Shown: positions 1 to 10,635 of the stretch, piece after piece
How the letters are laid out: every line of letters starts with the position of its first letter
How positions within the stretch are numbered: position 1 is the first letter of the stretch
NCBI GenBank assembly: GCA_030407315.1
Contig: JALQPE010000461.1
Span: 22,428 to 86,427, forward strand
Reading direction: 5' to 3'
Length of the DNA stretch: 64,000 bases
From: Asparagopsis taxiformis
Taxonomy: Eukaryota > Rhodophyta > Florideophyceae > Bonnemaisoniales > Bonnemaisoniaceae
Position numbers and translations under genes: made by a program
The notes under the pieces: model-generated
The model's input: only the letters and a program-made list of their open reading frames with translations
What the model was told of the DNA's origin: nothing
Database searches by the model: none

Positions 1-2091
1 TCTCCGCACACGATTAAGGTATTCACTCAAATTATGGACTGCCTTATTCTCAATCGGATCTAGGCTTAGTCCAAGAACTTTGAGCTGATCTTGCGATGCG
101 ACTTCCCTCACAAGCTTTTTTCGGTGCATTCCTCGGGCATGCGTACTCATCTGACTGTTTAGCAATGCTGTGTATGCATTTCGTGAACCTCCACTGCTGC
201 TCATATCTTGCTTTTCGAAAATGCAGCTATGGCATGGTGTATTACTGGTGTGTCCACGGACATCCAGAGTATGCGAAAAAGCTGGGTAATCTCCGATAAA
301 TCCAACAGGATCCAGGAATATGACCGCGTCTTCTCCATTTGCATCTTTCGCTGGAAAACCGTCTGTACTTCCCTTCACAATGTCGGGTACAACTCTCTCA
401 ATTACAACATTTGTTGAAACTCCCGGGAGAACGAATCCAAGAACGCGGACTGCGTGGAAGCTTGCTCTCTTGCTTGGCTGTATGCCAAGTGGAAGCATAT
501 AGCAGCCACCAAAACTTCCTTTCCGGCTTGTGAACGGCTGGAAGTCATCAGCATATAGCAGAAATCGGTATACGATATATTTCCTGCCATCTGAAAGATT
601 CCCCTCACTGCAGGCATCCATACGTTTAGAGCCGGGGTGCCATCTAGACCTCTTGTCTGGAGCTCCTATGAGCTGGACGTCTTTCACCCGAATTTGTTCG
701 CGATATAGCTGCATGTTCAGAGCGTCCGTTCTTCAGATGTCTGTTCACGAGTAGTAACCCTTCGAATGTGCTCCCGTCAGACTTAATTTTTGGCCGAAAC
801 AGAGTGATAGCGTCACCTGCCCGAATATCATTGTTGCAATGTTCTCCGTCGAGCGTTGTGGTGGAGACGACACGCCTCGCATTTCTTTTCTCGGTTTCTT
901 CCATTGCATCGATTTGCGGGCCTATCACATCTTCCATATTTGATTCTTGTTGTTCTTCTCCGGTTGCAAGAAAACTTGCAATGATGATAGCTTCAATTCT
1001 CCAGTCACTCCTTGCTGCAAAACTTCTTCTGCTCCTAGATTTCTTTCCAGTTTCGATGTTCTTTCCCTGATTCGTTCTGGCTCCTCCCAGCTTAGCTACC
1101 AGGGCCTCTTGATTTGTCGTCGGCATACATATGATCCTCAACTCGTCTCCATGTCGGGCGTATACCTTTCTGTGCATCTTGTGACCGTCAAGATCTGATG
1201 CACTTACCGAAATGCGATGGAATGGGTCATTCAGAACAGCTGAACGGCATTTGACAATGAAAGAGTTTTTAATACTTTCTGAAGCAATTTGATATATCAT
1301 AATAGTGATGAAAGGGAAGATGAAGCATATATGCTTCATCTTCCCTTTCATCACTATTATCCCTTTTTACTAGACTTTATGCAGTCCAGAATGGGTCCGG
1401 TCTGTATATCCCTTTCCGCCCATGTGCTTGGTAGCACGACTCGTACCGATGTAGTACAATGAGCTCTACGGCTACTAGACAGTCCTGGAGACATCTTTCC
1501 AAGCCTAGAGCCGCTTTTTGTTACATCTATTTCACACGTTGTATCCATGCTTTGTGGGAAACATGTTTTCAGAATGAACGGTAAAATGACTTTCCTCATG
1601 TACGAGTCGCTAGGTGCTTGATCCGAAATGTCCCGCTTGAAATTAGACATCTCACGCATACCTTCATAGTCCTTGAGTTTCATCCGTAGCGTTCCACTAA
1701 GCAATATTATTGCAGAGAATACTGGCCAGGTCAGCAGTTTATCCACAAGTCCGCGGTCATATTCCGCTGCCTCTTCTCCGTCGTGGTCATCACAGCTCTC
1801 GGCCGAGCTTTCTTCAGAGCCTATCGTTTCTTCTTCTCTGGTAACTTTTCCAGCCTCAAAAAATGCAATGTGCTCTTCTCCATTGCCACTAGAAATATTC
1901 TCGTCTTCAGCAGTTGCTTTTCCGACGTTTTCGTCCCGTATATCAGCGTGAACCTCGAATGTTTCGTTCGAAACTAGCGGGGTTTCCCCATTTTCGTGCC
2001 TCGTCCCACTTTCGTATGGGATTGACAATGATTCAAACCTTCTCCGGGTTCTTCGAGGTGTACCTTTCTTCCGAACAGCTGTTCGTTTCAT
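1..2091 (-). pseudogene. Plavaka-like transposase, broken copy 1, runs off the left edge
   Basis: Read on the minus strand, this region aligns from end to end with roughly residues 1-720 of the intact transposase at 54761-58564. It starts with the same basic N-terminus (MKRTAVRKKGTPRRTRR), and the segment 735-1 keeps the LLYADDF, IGDYPA and CHSC motifs in one open frame that continues past base 1. It is broken twice. A perfect 60-bp palindrome at 1301-1360 introduces stops after the frame 2091-1357. Near 740 the frame shifts where about 28 residues present in the intact protein are missing. The missing C-terminal half, if it exists, lies left of the window. It is probably non-functional unless spliced. 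The name rests on the motifs described for the intact copy. Confidence 0.75.
1301..1360. repeat. Perfect 60-bp palindrome inside transposase copy 1
   Basis: Two 30-nt arms with no spacer; the sequence starts TAATAGTGATGAAAGGGAAG and its centre is GCATATATGC. It interrupts the transposase reading frame with in-frame stops. An identical palindrome lies at 5644-5703 at the homologous position of copy 2. The intact gene at 54761 lacks it. It could be a foldback or MITE-type insertion with TA at each end. Confidence 0.95.
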
Positions 2092-2147
2092 CTCTTCTCT
2101 TTGGATTCGAGAGAACCTTGCACAAATTGTGGATTAGTGTCAACTAG

Positions 2148-2928
2148 TAGGCAACTAATAAGATGGTATCCGTCTCTTCTTAACCAGGCCACTGTAATAG
2201 TTTATGGTAGCTATATTTTCTTACCGTTACATCTTATCGAAAACTTCACACTGACTAGTGTCCTACCTAACTCAAGGAACAGGTGACTTGATTTCCCATG
2301 TTGGGTTCTTCAGCGAGCTTTCATTCCTCCAACGATTCCTGCTTCCTTTTCTGAATGAAATACACGAATCATTTAAAATTTAGCTTCAGTACATGGTACA
2401 ATAGGCCTCAATAGTAATCTTGTTATGGTAATAAGCTATATATAGATGAGAACACGGTTGCAATTCTCTTTCGGATTGTCTACTACTCTAATTTACAGCA
2501 TTTATTCGATGTTTCTCCTTCAGTATGCAGCTAAACATCATTACCAAGAATTTTAGGTTGATTTGACATTGCGTAGGGGCATGATTTCTATTTCTGCTAA
2601 TTTATCACGTCCAGAAAATTTGACAGATCATCCGCTGCCAAATCATCTGCCACATCATCGTCTGCCAAATCATCTGCCTTCCAGTTACGACGAGGTCATT
2701 ATGAGTGGATGAGCTGTCTATTTAAGGCTGTTGATGCGCGACGTATAGGACCATTTCATCATCCGGGTATCATGAAGATGGCAGGTAAGGCTGGTACGTT
2801 GTCGAGTAGGTATCTTTCCCCTCTCTCATTTCTTTCCACATGCTTTCCATGAAAGATAGTGCACTAACCATAAATATCGTTCTTCGCTGATCCTATTCTA
2901 GTCTATTGATTGCAAATGATTCTGGCAT
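2148..2928. other. Intergenic, no gene seen
   Basis: I see no convincing coding region. A short direct repeat (CTGCCAAATCATCTGCC and variants) lies around 2633-2685. Stop codons are frequent in all frames. Confidence 0.6.
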
Positions 2929-2998
2929 AGGTATTGGTTGTAGGTTGGAATGGAGAAAGCTTGCAAGCTTTCGTCATTCCAACCTACAACCAATACCT
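2929..2998. repeat. 70-bp near-perfect palindrome
   Basis: Outer arms of 24 nt (2929-2952 and 2975-2998, beginning AGGTATTGGTTGTAGG) are fully complementary. The 22-nt centre is itself palindromic around GAAAGCTTGCAAGCTTTC, with two mismatched pairs. There is effectively no loop. It resembles the 60-bp palindrome in architecture but not in sequence. Confidence 0.9.
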
Positions 2999-3479
2999 TT
3001 GCACGCAAAAATAGTTCAATGATGGTAAGTTTGTTCATTCCACACATACTCATGTTCTTCTCATCCTTTACAATACTTTTCTATATCCGATTGCTAACCT
3101 GTTGCAAATCATCTATAATGGTGTTTACTTCCCTCCTGTCTGAACATGACATGTAATTTTGAAACAGCAAGGAACTCGATTTGGTTGCACAACAGTCCTG
3201 GTTGTAGAGATAGTAAGATTTTAGATACGATAGTTCGATTTGATGAGTAGTCTAGTCTAATGATAGAACTGAAACAATCCTTCAGGCATCGTTGTCCTTG
3301 CTACATAAAAATTCTGACATCCTTTTAGACACACTTGGTTATCCCTACACACTTCTATGAAGATCACCGAGAGAGATACTCCATTCTGCCCGACATTTCG
3401 TAGCCAGATGCCTGAACATGCGGCTGGAATGGAATTTCCACCTGATTCTATCGCCCTGAACATCAATTGTAGGCACTAG
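2999..3479. other. Intergenic, no gene seen
   Basis: Sequence between the 70-bp palindrome and the 35-bp satellite. Only short open frames without recognisable domains are present. Confidence 0.5.
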
Positions 3480-4720
3480 AAAGTATTACCCTAGGCATCA
3501 GATTTTACTACATTCCCGTTCTGCCCGAGTCAGTACCGCCAGGCACTACAATTTACTGGTTCAGTATAGACTTCCCGGCAGTAAATTGTACTGTATAAAG
3601 CACTAGTTCCTGGTAGTGAAATGTACTGTCTAAAGCACTAGTTCCTGGTAGTGAAATGTACTGCCATAGGTAGTACTTCCAGGTAGTACACTGCACTGGC
3701 ACAGGCAGTAAGTGGTACTGTCCAATGCCCCTGCCGAGGACATCAATACCAGACAGTACTTTACACTGATTTGGACAGCTCTATAATACATCAAAATATA
3801 CTAATTTTTGTAGTGCTGTGGGGCAGCAATTCACATATCCTGGAGCAGTACAGCGTGGCTGTGATTTACACATACGCAAGTAGTAGAGCACGGCAGCACT
3901 TTCCACCACGGCAAGTAGCACGGTACGGTAGCACTTTTCGTATCATAAAGCATTACTATCAGGCAGCTGTTTCCCGAGACTATCAGCAGCTCATTTCATT
4001 GCTTTCACACATTGCGTCAGACATCATAATTTACTGTCCCCACTCGCTTCCACAGGCAATAAAATACACTGCCTCGCAGTATGTCCGCTGTCATCCTATT
4101 ACACTACATTACTGTGCTGCCAGAAGATATACTTGTCACTACCTGTAAGTACAGAAAAAAGCAGCACCACACAGCTGCAGAAATTACTGCATTGTCCAAG
4201 AATAGAATCCAGCACATTTCTCTGCCTCTGGAATGACTTGCAGGCAGTATCATACAGTACATCGGGGCAATCTCTAAATATAGTGAAATTTGCTGCCGTC
4301 ATTCGGGTCTGCAGCCAGCACAGCACGCTGCCGGAAACACTTGCATCTACTGCCACACGGTGCATCCCACGCCACCAAATAGTACTGCCGTGGGCCATAT
4401 TCCTAGACAGCATATTTTACTTCCTCCCCGTGTTGCCCAAGTCAGCACAATATACTACTTTATTTTACAGGCCAATGTAGCACAAATCACTGCCAGATAG
4501 ACAATCTAAATCCAGCAACTATCACTGCCTCCCATCACTGCCTCACGTCATACATCCAGGCAGTACTTTCTACTGCCGTCGGCAGCACATGGCCACTGCC
4601 TCCGGGCCGTGCACTGTACTGCCGGCAAGTAGGGCATTAATTTATATTTTTACAGTACTAAATTTTACTGTCTCAGGCAGTAAATTTTACTGCCGTACAG
4701 TACTGCCCCAGGCCCGATTT
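3480..4720. repeat. Degenerate 35-bp satellite (TACTGCC family)
   Basis: The stretch is saturated with TACTGCC/GGCAGTA-type words, often as short inverted pairs such as GGCAGTAAATTTTACTGCC. A 35-bp period can be read directly around 3590-3700, where the words TACTGT-AAAGCACTAGTT-CCTGGTAGTG recur at exactly 35 nt. Copies further right are diverged. The same period and words form the cleaner array at 52.0-53.0 kb, and related pieces flank the solo LTR at 9.5-10.5 kb. The long open frame at 3771-4148 is a by-product of the repeat and is not called a gene. Confidence 0.8.
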
Positions 4721-4900
4721 CAGACACAGTAGTGTCGCGCGATACACCGCTCGAAGAATACGTCGCCGTTCGAACTTACGCTCATGCGCTACCCCGTATC
4801 GCTGGTGACGGAGCAGGTGGACACGATTCTCAGCAAGCCATTCCTCACTTCTAAATCCCCTAAATACTGTCTGATAGCGTTGTCCTCGGCAGGGGCATAG

Positions 4901-5275
4901 TGTGGTGCAATTTATGCCGCTAACGCGAACGCGGGTTGAAGCGATATCGACGAGTTGAGTCCGCGTGCATCCGCGCTGAGTTAGTTAGTAAGCGAGCGTA
5001 CGCGTGGCGAGCCGATTACGTGTCACGGTGCACCTGCGCGAGCGCGTGCGACTGCGAGCCCGGCGCCACGTGTAGCGAATTCTACGAACTTTCCATTATT
5101 TCCCCTTTTCGGGTTTTTTATGACGAAAGTCTTTTTCCCAAATATTTCCCTTTTTGCGTGCGAGCGTGCGGCCGCCGGCCGGCCGCGCAAGGACAGCCTG
5201 TTCCAAGTAAGTTAGCTATTGGTGGTCGCACTGCTTCGCACCTTACCAATAAACAGTCAGCATCTTCGCAGCTAC
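4901..5275 (+). mobile_element. 5' part of the 803-bp-type LTR, fused to transposase copy 2
   Basis: Starting with TGTGGTGCAATTTATGCCGC, this matches the first about 385 bp of the solo LTR at 11306-12108, including the shared words GGCGCCACGTGTAGCG, GACGAAAGTCTTTTTCCCAA and GCGGCCGCCGGCCGGCC. Homology stops after GCAGCTAC, where transposase sequence begins abruptly. The 3' part of the LTR is absent. Upstream, 4740-4900 may hold the end of a decayed retroelement reading frame and a purine-rich tract, which would make this the remnant of a 3' LTR, but that is weak. Confidence 0.7.
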
Positions 5276-6447
5276 GGCCAGTATTCTCTGCAATAATATT
5301 GCTTAGTGGAACGCTACGGATGAAACTCAAGGACTATGAAGGTATGCGTGAGATGTCTAATTTCAAGCGGGACATTTCGGATCAAGCACCTAGCGACTCG
5401 TACATGAGGAAAGTCATTTTACCGTTCATTCTGAAAACATGTTTCCCACAAAGCATGGATACAACGTGTGAAATAGATGTAACAAAAAGCGGCTCTAGGC
5501 GTGGAAAGATGTCTCCAGGACTGTCTAGTAGCCGTAGAGCTCATTGTACTACATCGGTACGAGTCGTGCTACCAAGCACATGGGCGGAAAGGGATATACA
5601 GACCGGACCCATTCTGGACTGCATAAAGTCTAGTAAAAAGGGATAATAGTGATGAAAGGGAAGATGAAGCATATATGCTTCATCTTCCCTTTCATCACTA
5701 TTATGATATATCAAATTGCTTCAGAAAGTATTAAAAACTCTTTCATTGTCAAATGCCGTTCAGCTGTTCTGAATGACCCATTCCATCGCATTTCGGTAAG
5801 TGCATCAGATCTTGACGGTCACAAGATGCACAGAAAGGTATACGCCCGACATGGAGACGAGTTGAGGATCATATGTATGCCGACGACAAATCAAGAGGCC
5901 CTGGTAGCTAAGCTGGGAGGAGCCAGAACGAATCAGGGAAAGAACATCGAAACTGGAAAGAAATCTAGGAGCAGAAGAAGTTTTGCAGCAAGGAGTGACT
6001 GGAGAATTGAAGCTATCATCATTGCAAGTTTTCTTGCAACCGGAGAAGAACAACAAGAATCAAATATGGAAGATGTGATAGGCCCGCAAATCGATGCAAT
6101 GGAAGAAACCGAGAAAAGAAATGCGAGGCGTGTCGTCTCCACCACAACGCTCGACGGAGAACATTGCAACAATGATATTCGGGCAGGTGACGCTATCACT
6201 CTGTTTCGGCCAAAAATTAAGTCTGACGGGAGCACATTCGAAGGGTTACTACTCGTGAACAGACATCTGAAGAAGGGACGCTCTGAACATGCAGCTATAT
6301 CGCGAACAAATTCGGGTGAAAGACGTCCAGCTCATAGGAGCTCCAGACAAGTGGTCTAGATGGCACCCCGGCTCTATAAACGTATGGATGCCTGTAGTGA
6401 GGGGAATCGTTCCGATGGCAGGAAATATATCCTATACCGATTTCTGC
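5276..6447 (+). pseudogene. Plavaka-like transposase fragment, copy 2
   Basis: This is nearly identical to the reverse complement of 558-1726, so it is an inverted duplicate of part of copy 1. It covers about residues 145-545 of the intact protein, from the PVFSAIILLSGTLRM region to YRFLQL just before the first conserved aspartates. It has the same 60-bp palindrome and the same frameshift near the EHAAISRTNSG segment. Both ends are abrupt: LTR sequence on the left and unrelated sequence starting TTAGTTTGTACC on the right. There is no start codon of its own; translations through the LTR junction are artefacts. It is a dead fragment carried in a rearrangement. Confidence 0.8.
5644..5703. repeat. 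Perfect 60-bp palindrome, second copy
   Basis: Base-for-base the same 2 x 30 nt palindrome as at 1301-1360, at the same point of the duplicated transposase fragment. It was therefore present before the duplication. Confidence 0.95.
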
Positions 6448-7394
6448 AACTTAGTTTGTACCTCTTACATAGTACTCACGATTCTCTCTCTCTCTCTCTT
6501 TCCTCCATTGATAGCCTACTATTGCAGAACTGCACTACATACCGCTCCCGCCTTCGTCTCTTCTCTACTCTCGTTAAGCTGCACACTTGACACACCATTT
6601 CAATCGATCTGCTGCAGCTCGACAACCCCGCCTTGGCCAATAGAGCTCCTCTACTTAGCCTTCTCCGAGCAAACAAAATTACTACGTAATATTCTTGCGT
6701 GGCAAATGCCAGTCTCTCCATTTTCATTGGCTGAAATTTCGTTGGAAATTCCCAGCCAATTGCGAGGTTGCACTTGGCCTAGTCCGACCAAAAACTATAC
6801 CCGGTATTATTTCGCATGGCAAATGCCAGGTGCACTATGCCGAGGACGGCGTACGAGCTGGAAGGAGAATTATTGGAAAGGACAGTGGACTACGTGCCCA
6901 TGAACACATGTCCTATTGGAAAAATGTGATCATACGCCACAAATATTGTTGTTACTGTCACTGCAATGCAGTGGGGGAGGAGACATGAGCGTCTGCGAAA
7001 ATTTACGTCATTTCACATAATGTCAGAAGTATAACATAGTACAGAGTAGTATACGTGCAGCGGAAAGTTGGTACAAGGAAGAAGCAACCAGTTCAATTCA
7101 GTGTAGAATGATTTGACTCCTTTCATTTCATTCCAGTTCATATATGCATTGTATTGTAATTGGACAGTCAGTGGGTTGGTCATGACCAACACGTCTGCAG
7201 ATGGGGCTGAACAACGCAAATTGGGTTCGACCTACACATACGTGATATCCTCAAATACTGCGTACATGTACATGTATTATCCATACGTGTGGTCAGGTTA
7301 CGTGCCAGGCGTCAGGGTTTGAGAGGTAGTATGGCTGTAGTGATCCTGGAAAGGAATGAAGACAGTGAACGGTAGTGTTGAGATCTCAACATCG
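6448..7394. other. Intergenic, no gene seen
   Basis: Contains a (TC)n microsatellite at about 6484-6500 and two partly similar segments near 6685-6710 and 6800-6830 that share TGGCAAATGCCAG. I see no credible coding region. Confidence 0.5.
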
Positions 7395-7430
7395 TAAAGC
7401 TCTAGACCACTCGAGTAGTCTAGAGCTTTA
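7395..7430. repeat. 36-bp palindrome
   Basis: Arms of 18 nt meeting at CTCGAG with no spacer (TAAAGCTCTAGAC...GTCTAGAGCTTTA) and one mismatched pair. Confidence 0.9.
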
Positions 7431-8599
7431 TGAATGCGGAGTTTTACTTATTTGTACATATTTCATTCATGGTATCGTGACGAAAGAAGGGGAGGCATTG
7501 TGACAAGATGTAGTGAGGACTTAGAGAGAGAACGCGCTTGTGGTTCAGTACAGATATATCCATGTATAGTATGAATTCTAGGAGAGATGCAAGGAGGTAT
7601 GTTTTGGAACTTTATCGCATGCGTGTGTAGCAAAAAATGAGATCCAAACTAATGCTTCCCGGAGTGTTCTGAACCTGGCGAGGCGGTTTGCAATCTCCAG
7701 CACGTTTTTCTGTACAGCCATGGTACATATTTTGTTCGCTCTCCTTTGTTGTATTCGATGTTGCACGAACTTAAGACCGCTCTCCACCCTAGCTCCGAGC
7801 ACTGATCTACGTGTTCGACCTTGCCCTTTTCGGGTCATCCATCCATTCTCTTCTTTGTTTATTAGGTCGTTCGTCGGCTCATTCATATATTGAAAGATTA
7901 GATTGCAATACGCGCATGTATTGTCAAATCCCATACCGCACGCACACTAATCGTCCCAAATCAAATCACTCCCCCTCATTAAATCATGCACATTCTCCAT
8001 TCAACTACTATTTCTATTTCCCTGTACTCTCCAGCTCCTCACATCACGAGCGAAAATACGGGATATAGAACACTCTCCCGTGCGTTCGAATATACTTGCA
8101 CAATCCCTTTCGCCCCTTCCTCACCCATGTTCCCAGAGTCATGCTTACAGGCGCTCTCACTGAGCACAATTCTTAACTTCCACGTTTGGTGTCGAAGCTT
8201 CCACCGGCCTCTTTCTATTTATTATTGCATCTGCACACAATACTGTTTTACGCAATGATGATGCAGCACTCAAACACAAACTCGTTCGCATCTTGAAAGT
8301 CATAGAGAAAACGATTACGTCTTTCGTCAGTTCCGATTTCAGGCCACTCAGTTCAGCACAACTTTCGAAACAGCCAAAGATATTTCACGCTTGCTCAATT
8401 GTACACCATTTCCATTTGTTTTCCTCCGCTTCCCAGCCCCTCCGTCAATGCTTCCTGCAGGCTTGTTTCAGCATTCGCCAGTGGCACCATACTCAACTCC
8501 TTCGATTATTTTGTCCGGAATGTACTTGTTCTCCTTCCAGACTTTGAACGCATTCGAATCGCGCCCAGAGCTCGAGCCTTCCGCTGTACGGCCTGTACC
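7431..8599. other. Mostly non-coding; weak minus-strand frame at 7578-7934
   Basis: A 118-aa minus-strand frame (7578-7934) has a basic, protein-like middle (RKGQGRTRRSVLGARVE) but no recognisable domain. It could be an exon, a decayed gene or chance. Overlapping plus-strand frames at 8293-8863 look like shadows. No other feature seen. Confidence 0.25.
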
Positions 8600-9061
8600 C
8601 TACTTTTCCTTCTGAATGTTCCGCAGGAGAGACATCACCACTTGGAAACGAAGATCGATGTTGTTTTTCCCGGTGTTGGATTGGAACACATCCCTCTTGT
8701 CATTGCTCTGCTTCGCAAACATCATTGCAGAGAGCAGCCTGCACCCACGGAGGTCGTAGATTCCTTGGTTGGTGTAAATTGTCGCCCCAGCATCAATCTT
8801 GTCGACCAGCAAAGGTACAACAGTTCCAAATACTGCACACAGAAAATTGTAAGAAAACGATAGTTCTGCTGACTGCGAGATGCGCAACCGGTCCCTGTCC
8901 TTGTCAGTCATCCCCTTCTTCGAAGTGCCCTGATTCTGCTGTAATAAACCATCACAGATGCCTTTCACACCCTGTAGTTCCGTTACTATAAACTCGACGC
9001 GACTCATCAGCTTTTCGATTTGCTGGCGTTGGGAAGTTCGATCATCGTCGATTTCATCCAT
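8600..9061 (-). CDS. Hypothetical protein, N-terminal coiled coil
   Basis: A 153-aa frame starting MDEIDDDRTSQRQQIEKL. The first about 45 residues have heptad-like spacing (IEKLMSRVEFIVTELQGVKG), suggesting a short coiled coil. The rest is mixed charged and hydrophobic sequence ending NIQKEK. I do not recognise a family. The same frame continues upstream past a single TAA to an ATG at 9166, giving 27 more residues; the TAA lies in a GTAAGT...AG stretch that could be removed as a tiny intron. Amino-acid composition looks like a real protein, but no neighbour or domain supports a role. Confidence 0.4.
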   Translation of the reverse strand: MDEIDDDRTSQRQQIEKLMSRVEFIVTELQGVKGICDGLLQQNQGTSKKGMTDKDRDRLRISQSAELSFSYNFLCAVFGTVVPLLVDKIDAGATIYTNQGIYDLRGCRLLSAMMFAKQSNDKRDVFQSNTGKNNIDLRFQVVMSLLRNIQKEK

Positions 9062-9062
9062 C

Positions 9063-9086
9063 CTCTCCCCAATACGACGAACTTAC
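9063..9086 (-). other. Possible 24-nt intron
   Basis: On the minus strand the segment starts GTAAGT and ends AGAG. It is 24 nt, a multiple of three, and holds the only stop between the ATG at 9166 and the frame ending at 8600. Removing it joins ...FRTVTG to MDEIDDD in frame. It is far shorter than usual spliceosomal introns, so an upstream short frame is the simpler reading. Confidence 0.2.
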
Positions 9087-9166
9087 CCAGTCACTGTCCT
9101 GAACCCCTCTCGAATAATCCCTGCTAGGCAGTCATTTGGATTTTCCTCACGACGCTGAGATTCCAT

Positions 9167-9479
9167 CTTCAGTCAAACTTCGCCTCTCGTTCCAATCGCA
9201 AAGTGTCACTCCAGACGATTTTCCTGCAACGAGAATGCTAGCAATAGTAAAATATAATCCCAACTACTCTACTCATATCCTCGTAAAACGACCTATTTTC
9301 TCCTAACTTTTTTGTCACGGTCACCTCCATGTGACCATGCATCGTCTACACTTCTCACTACTATTGTCTTCTGAATAGTTTCCTCTCTTATCTACTTGAA
9401 CTCACATGCAAACATATTGTACAAAGACCCTATCCTGGACTACTATTGTAATTTTGTATCTCAGAAAATACCAACCACC
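9167..9479. other. Intergenic, no gene seen
   Basis: Nothing recognisable between the upstream end of the hypothetical gene and the satellite that begins about 9480. Confidence 0.5.
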
Positions 9480-9538
9480 AATTACTATCAAGGCAGTACT
9501 TGCAGGCAGTACAATTCACTGCCAGAGCCAGTATATTT
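9480..9538. repeat. 35-bp satellite family, left flank of solo LTR
   Basis: Holds GGCAGTACTTGCAGGCAGTA and CACTGCCAGAGCCAGTA words of the satellite family. The last five bases, TATTT (9534-9538), are the target-site duplication of the LTR. Confidence 0.7.
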
Positions 9539-10197
9539 TGTCATACCACGCGGTGGTCTGCCCTGGTGGGGTTGTGTCAACATCCTATTCGATGACCCCG
9601 GTTCGAGAATGACCAATGGAAACAGCCTCGCTGTATCTCGCCCAAGTCAAGGGAATGGACCTCCTGGGGCAACTCAAGACCCCACAAGGGGCAAATTTTA
9701 ACTAAGCTGACTCAGCTAACTTTACACTGTAACACTAACAGTTAGTGATCTCGCGGGCTCCCGCAGTCGCCATAATCAGGGATCTGATTGGTGCACATAA
9801 GGATATTTATTCCTAACTGTCTACCTACCCTAACTGTTTACAGTAATTTAGACTAGTATAAAACGCCTCTGGATTAGCCAGAGTGCTTAACCTTTTAGAG
9901 GTAACGTAAACTCACGTGGAATTTACGACTCCACTGAACAGTGTTTGCATTGCTCTATTCCATCCTCCCAGGACGAATTAGCTTTAGCTATACAGCTCGA
10001 CGGGTTACGTCTTTCGCTCCATCAATACGCACTTCGTGCGTGAGCACCCCCAACCCTCGCCCGGCATTACCGGAAGACCATTCGTGGTATACTCGCCATT
10101 GGCGGTTGACGCAAGATTCGCTTGCTCTACCACGCTACCGAAGCTCGGGACACCTGTAGGGTGGTTTTGCCGCTTTGCGGATTTTCTACCTACTACA
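9539..10197 (+). mobile_element. Solo LTR, 659 bp, TSD TATTT
   Basis: Begins TGTCATACC and ends CTACTACA, so it has the TG...CA termini of an LTR. It is flanked on both sides by TATTT (9534-9538 and 10198-10202). Removing it and one TSD restores uninterrupted satellite sequence (CAGTATATTTTACTGCCTG). It contains a TATA-like GTATAAAACG near 9857. No internal coding region is attached, so it is a solo LTR left by LTR-LTR recombination. The strand is arbitrary and follows the TATA box. The parent element was not identified. Confidence 0.8.
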
Positions 10198-10202
10198 TAT
10201 TT

Positions 10203-10515
10203 TACTGCCTGATTCTAATGCCAGGTCATTTACGAAGGCAGTACTGCATGGTAGTACATTCCATAGCCAAAATCATCACAAATCACTGCATTGAACTAGT
10301 GCCCTGTGGTACCAGCAAAAATTACTATAATTTGCTATCGTACAGTACTGCATTCTGCTACATACCGTACTGCCAAGAAATTTTGTATTTTACTGCCTAC
10401 GGCACTAGAATTGAAAACATTGAAATAGTAATTTTACTGCCTCAGGTACCAAATTGCTCAGGCAGTGTTTTTTACTGCCTCAGGCAGTAAATTTACTACA
10501 TTTTTTAATCCCAAA
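10203..10515. repeat. 35-bp satellite family, right flank of solo LTR
   Basis: Degenerate TACTGCC/GGCAGTA words, ending TTTTACTGCCTCAGGCAGTAAATTT near 10495. It continues the satellite interrupted by the solo LTR and abuts the Copia remnant. Confidence 0.7.
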
Positions 10516-10635
10516 CTCAGTAGTGTTGACAATTAACCCCCAGGATTCCCAGACATCACACCTATCTGCAACAATACCACATCGGACTCCTCACACACGC
10601 CCCGCACAGGCTACAAACACCCACCCCCTCACCCA

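Noticed and set aside
644..1354. 236-aa protein starting MMKGKMKHIC
   Set aside because: The start lies in the inserted palindrome; the rest is the middle of a broken transposase.
3771..4480. Open frames of 104-125 aa on both strands
   Set aside because: They lie inside degenerate satellite and repeat its words; no domain and no upstream signal.
4936..5646. 236-aa protein spanning LTR and transposase
   Set aside because: An artefact of reading across the junction at 5275/5276; the first 110 residues are LTR sequence.
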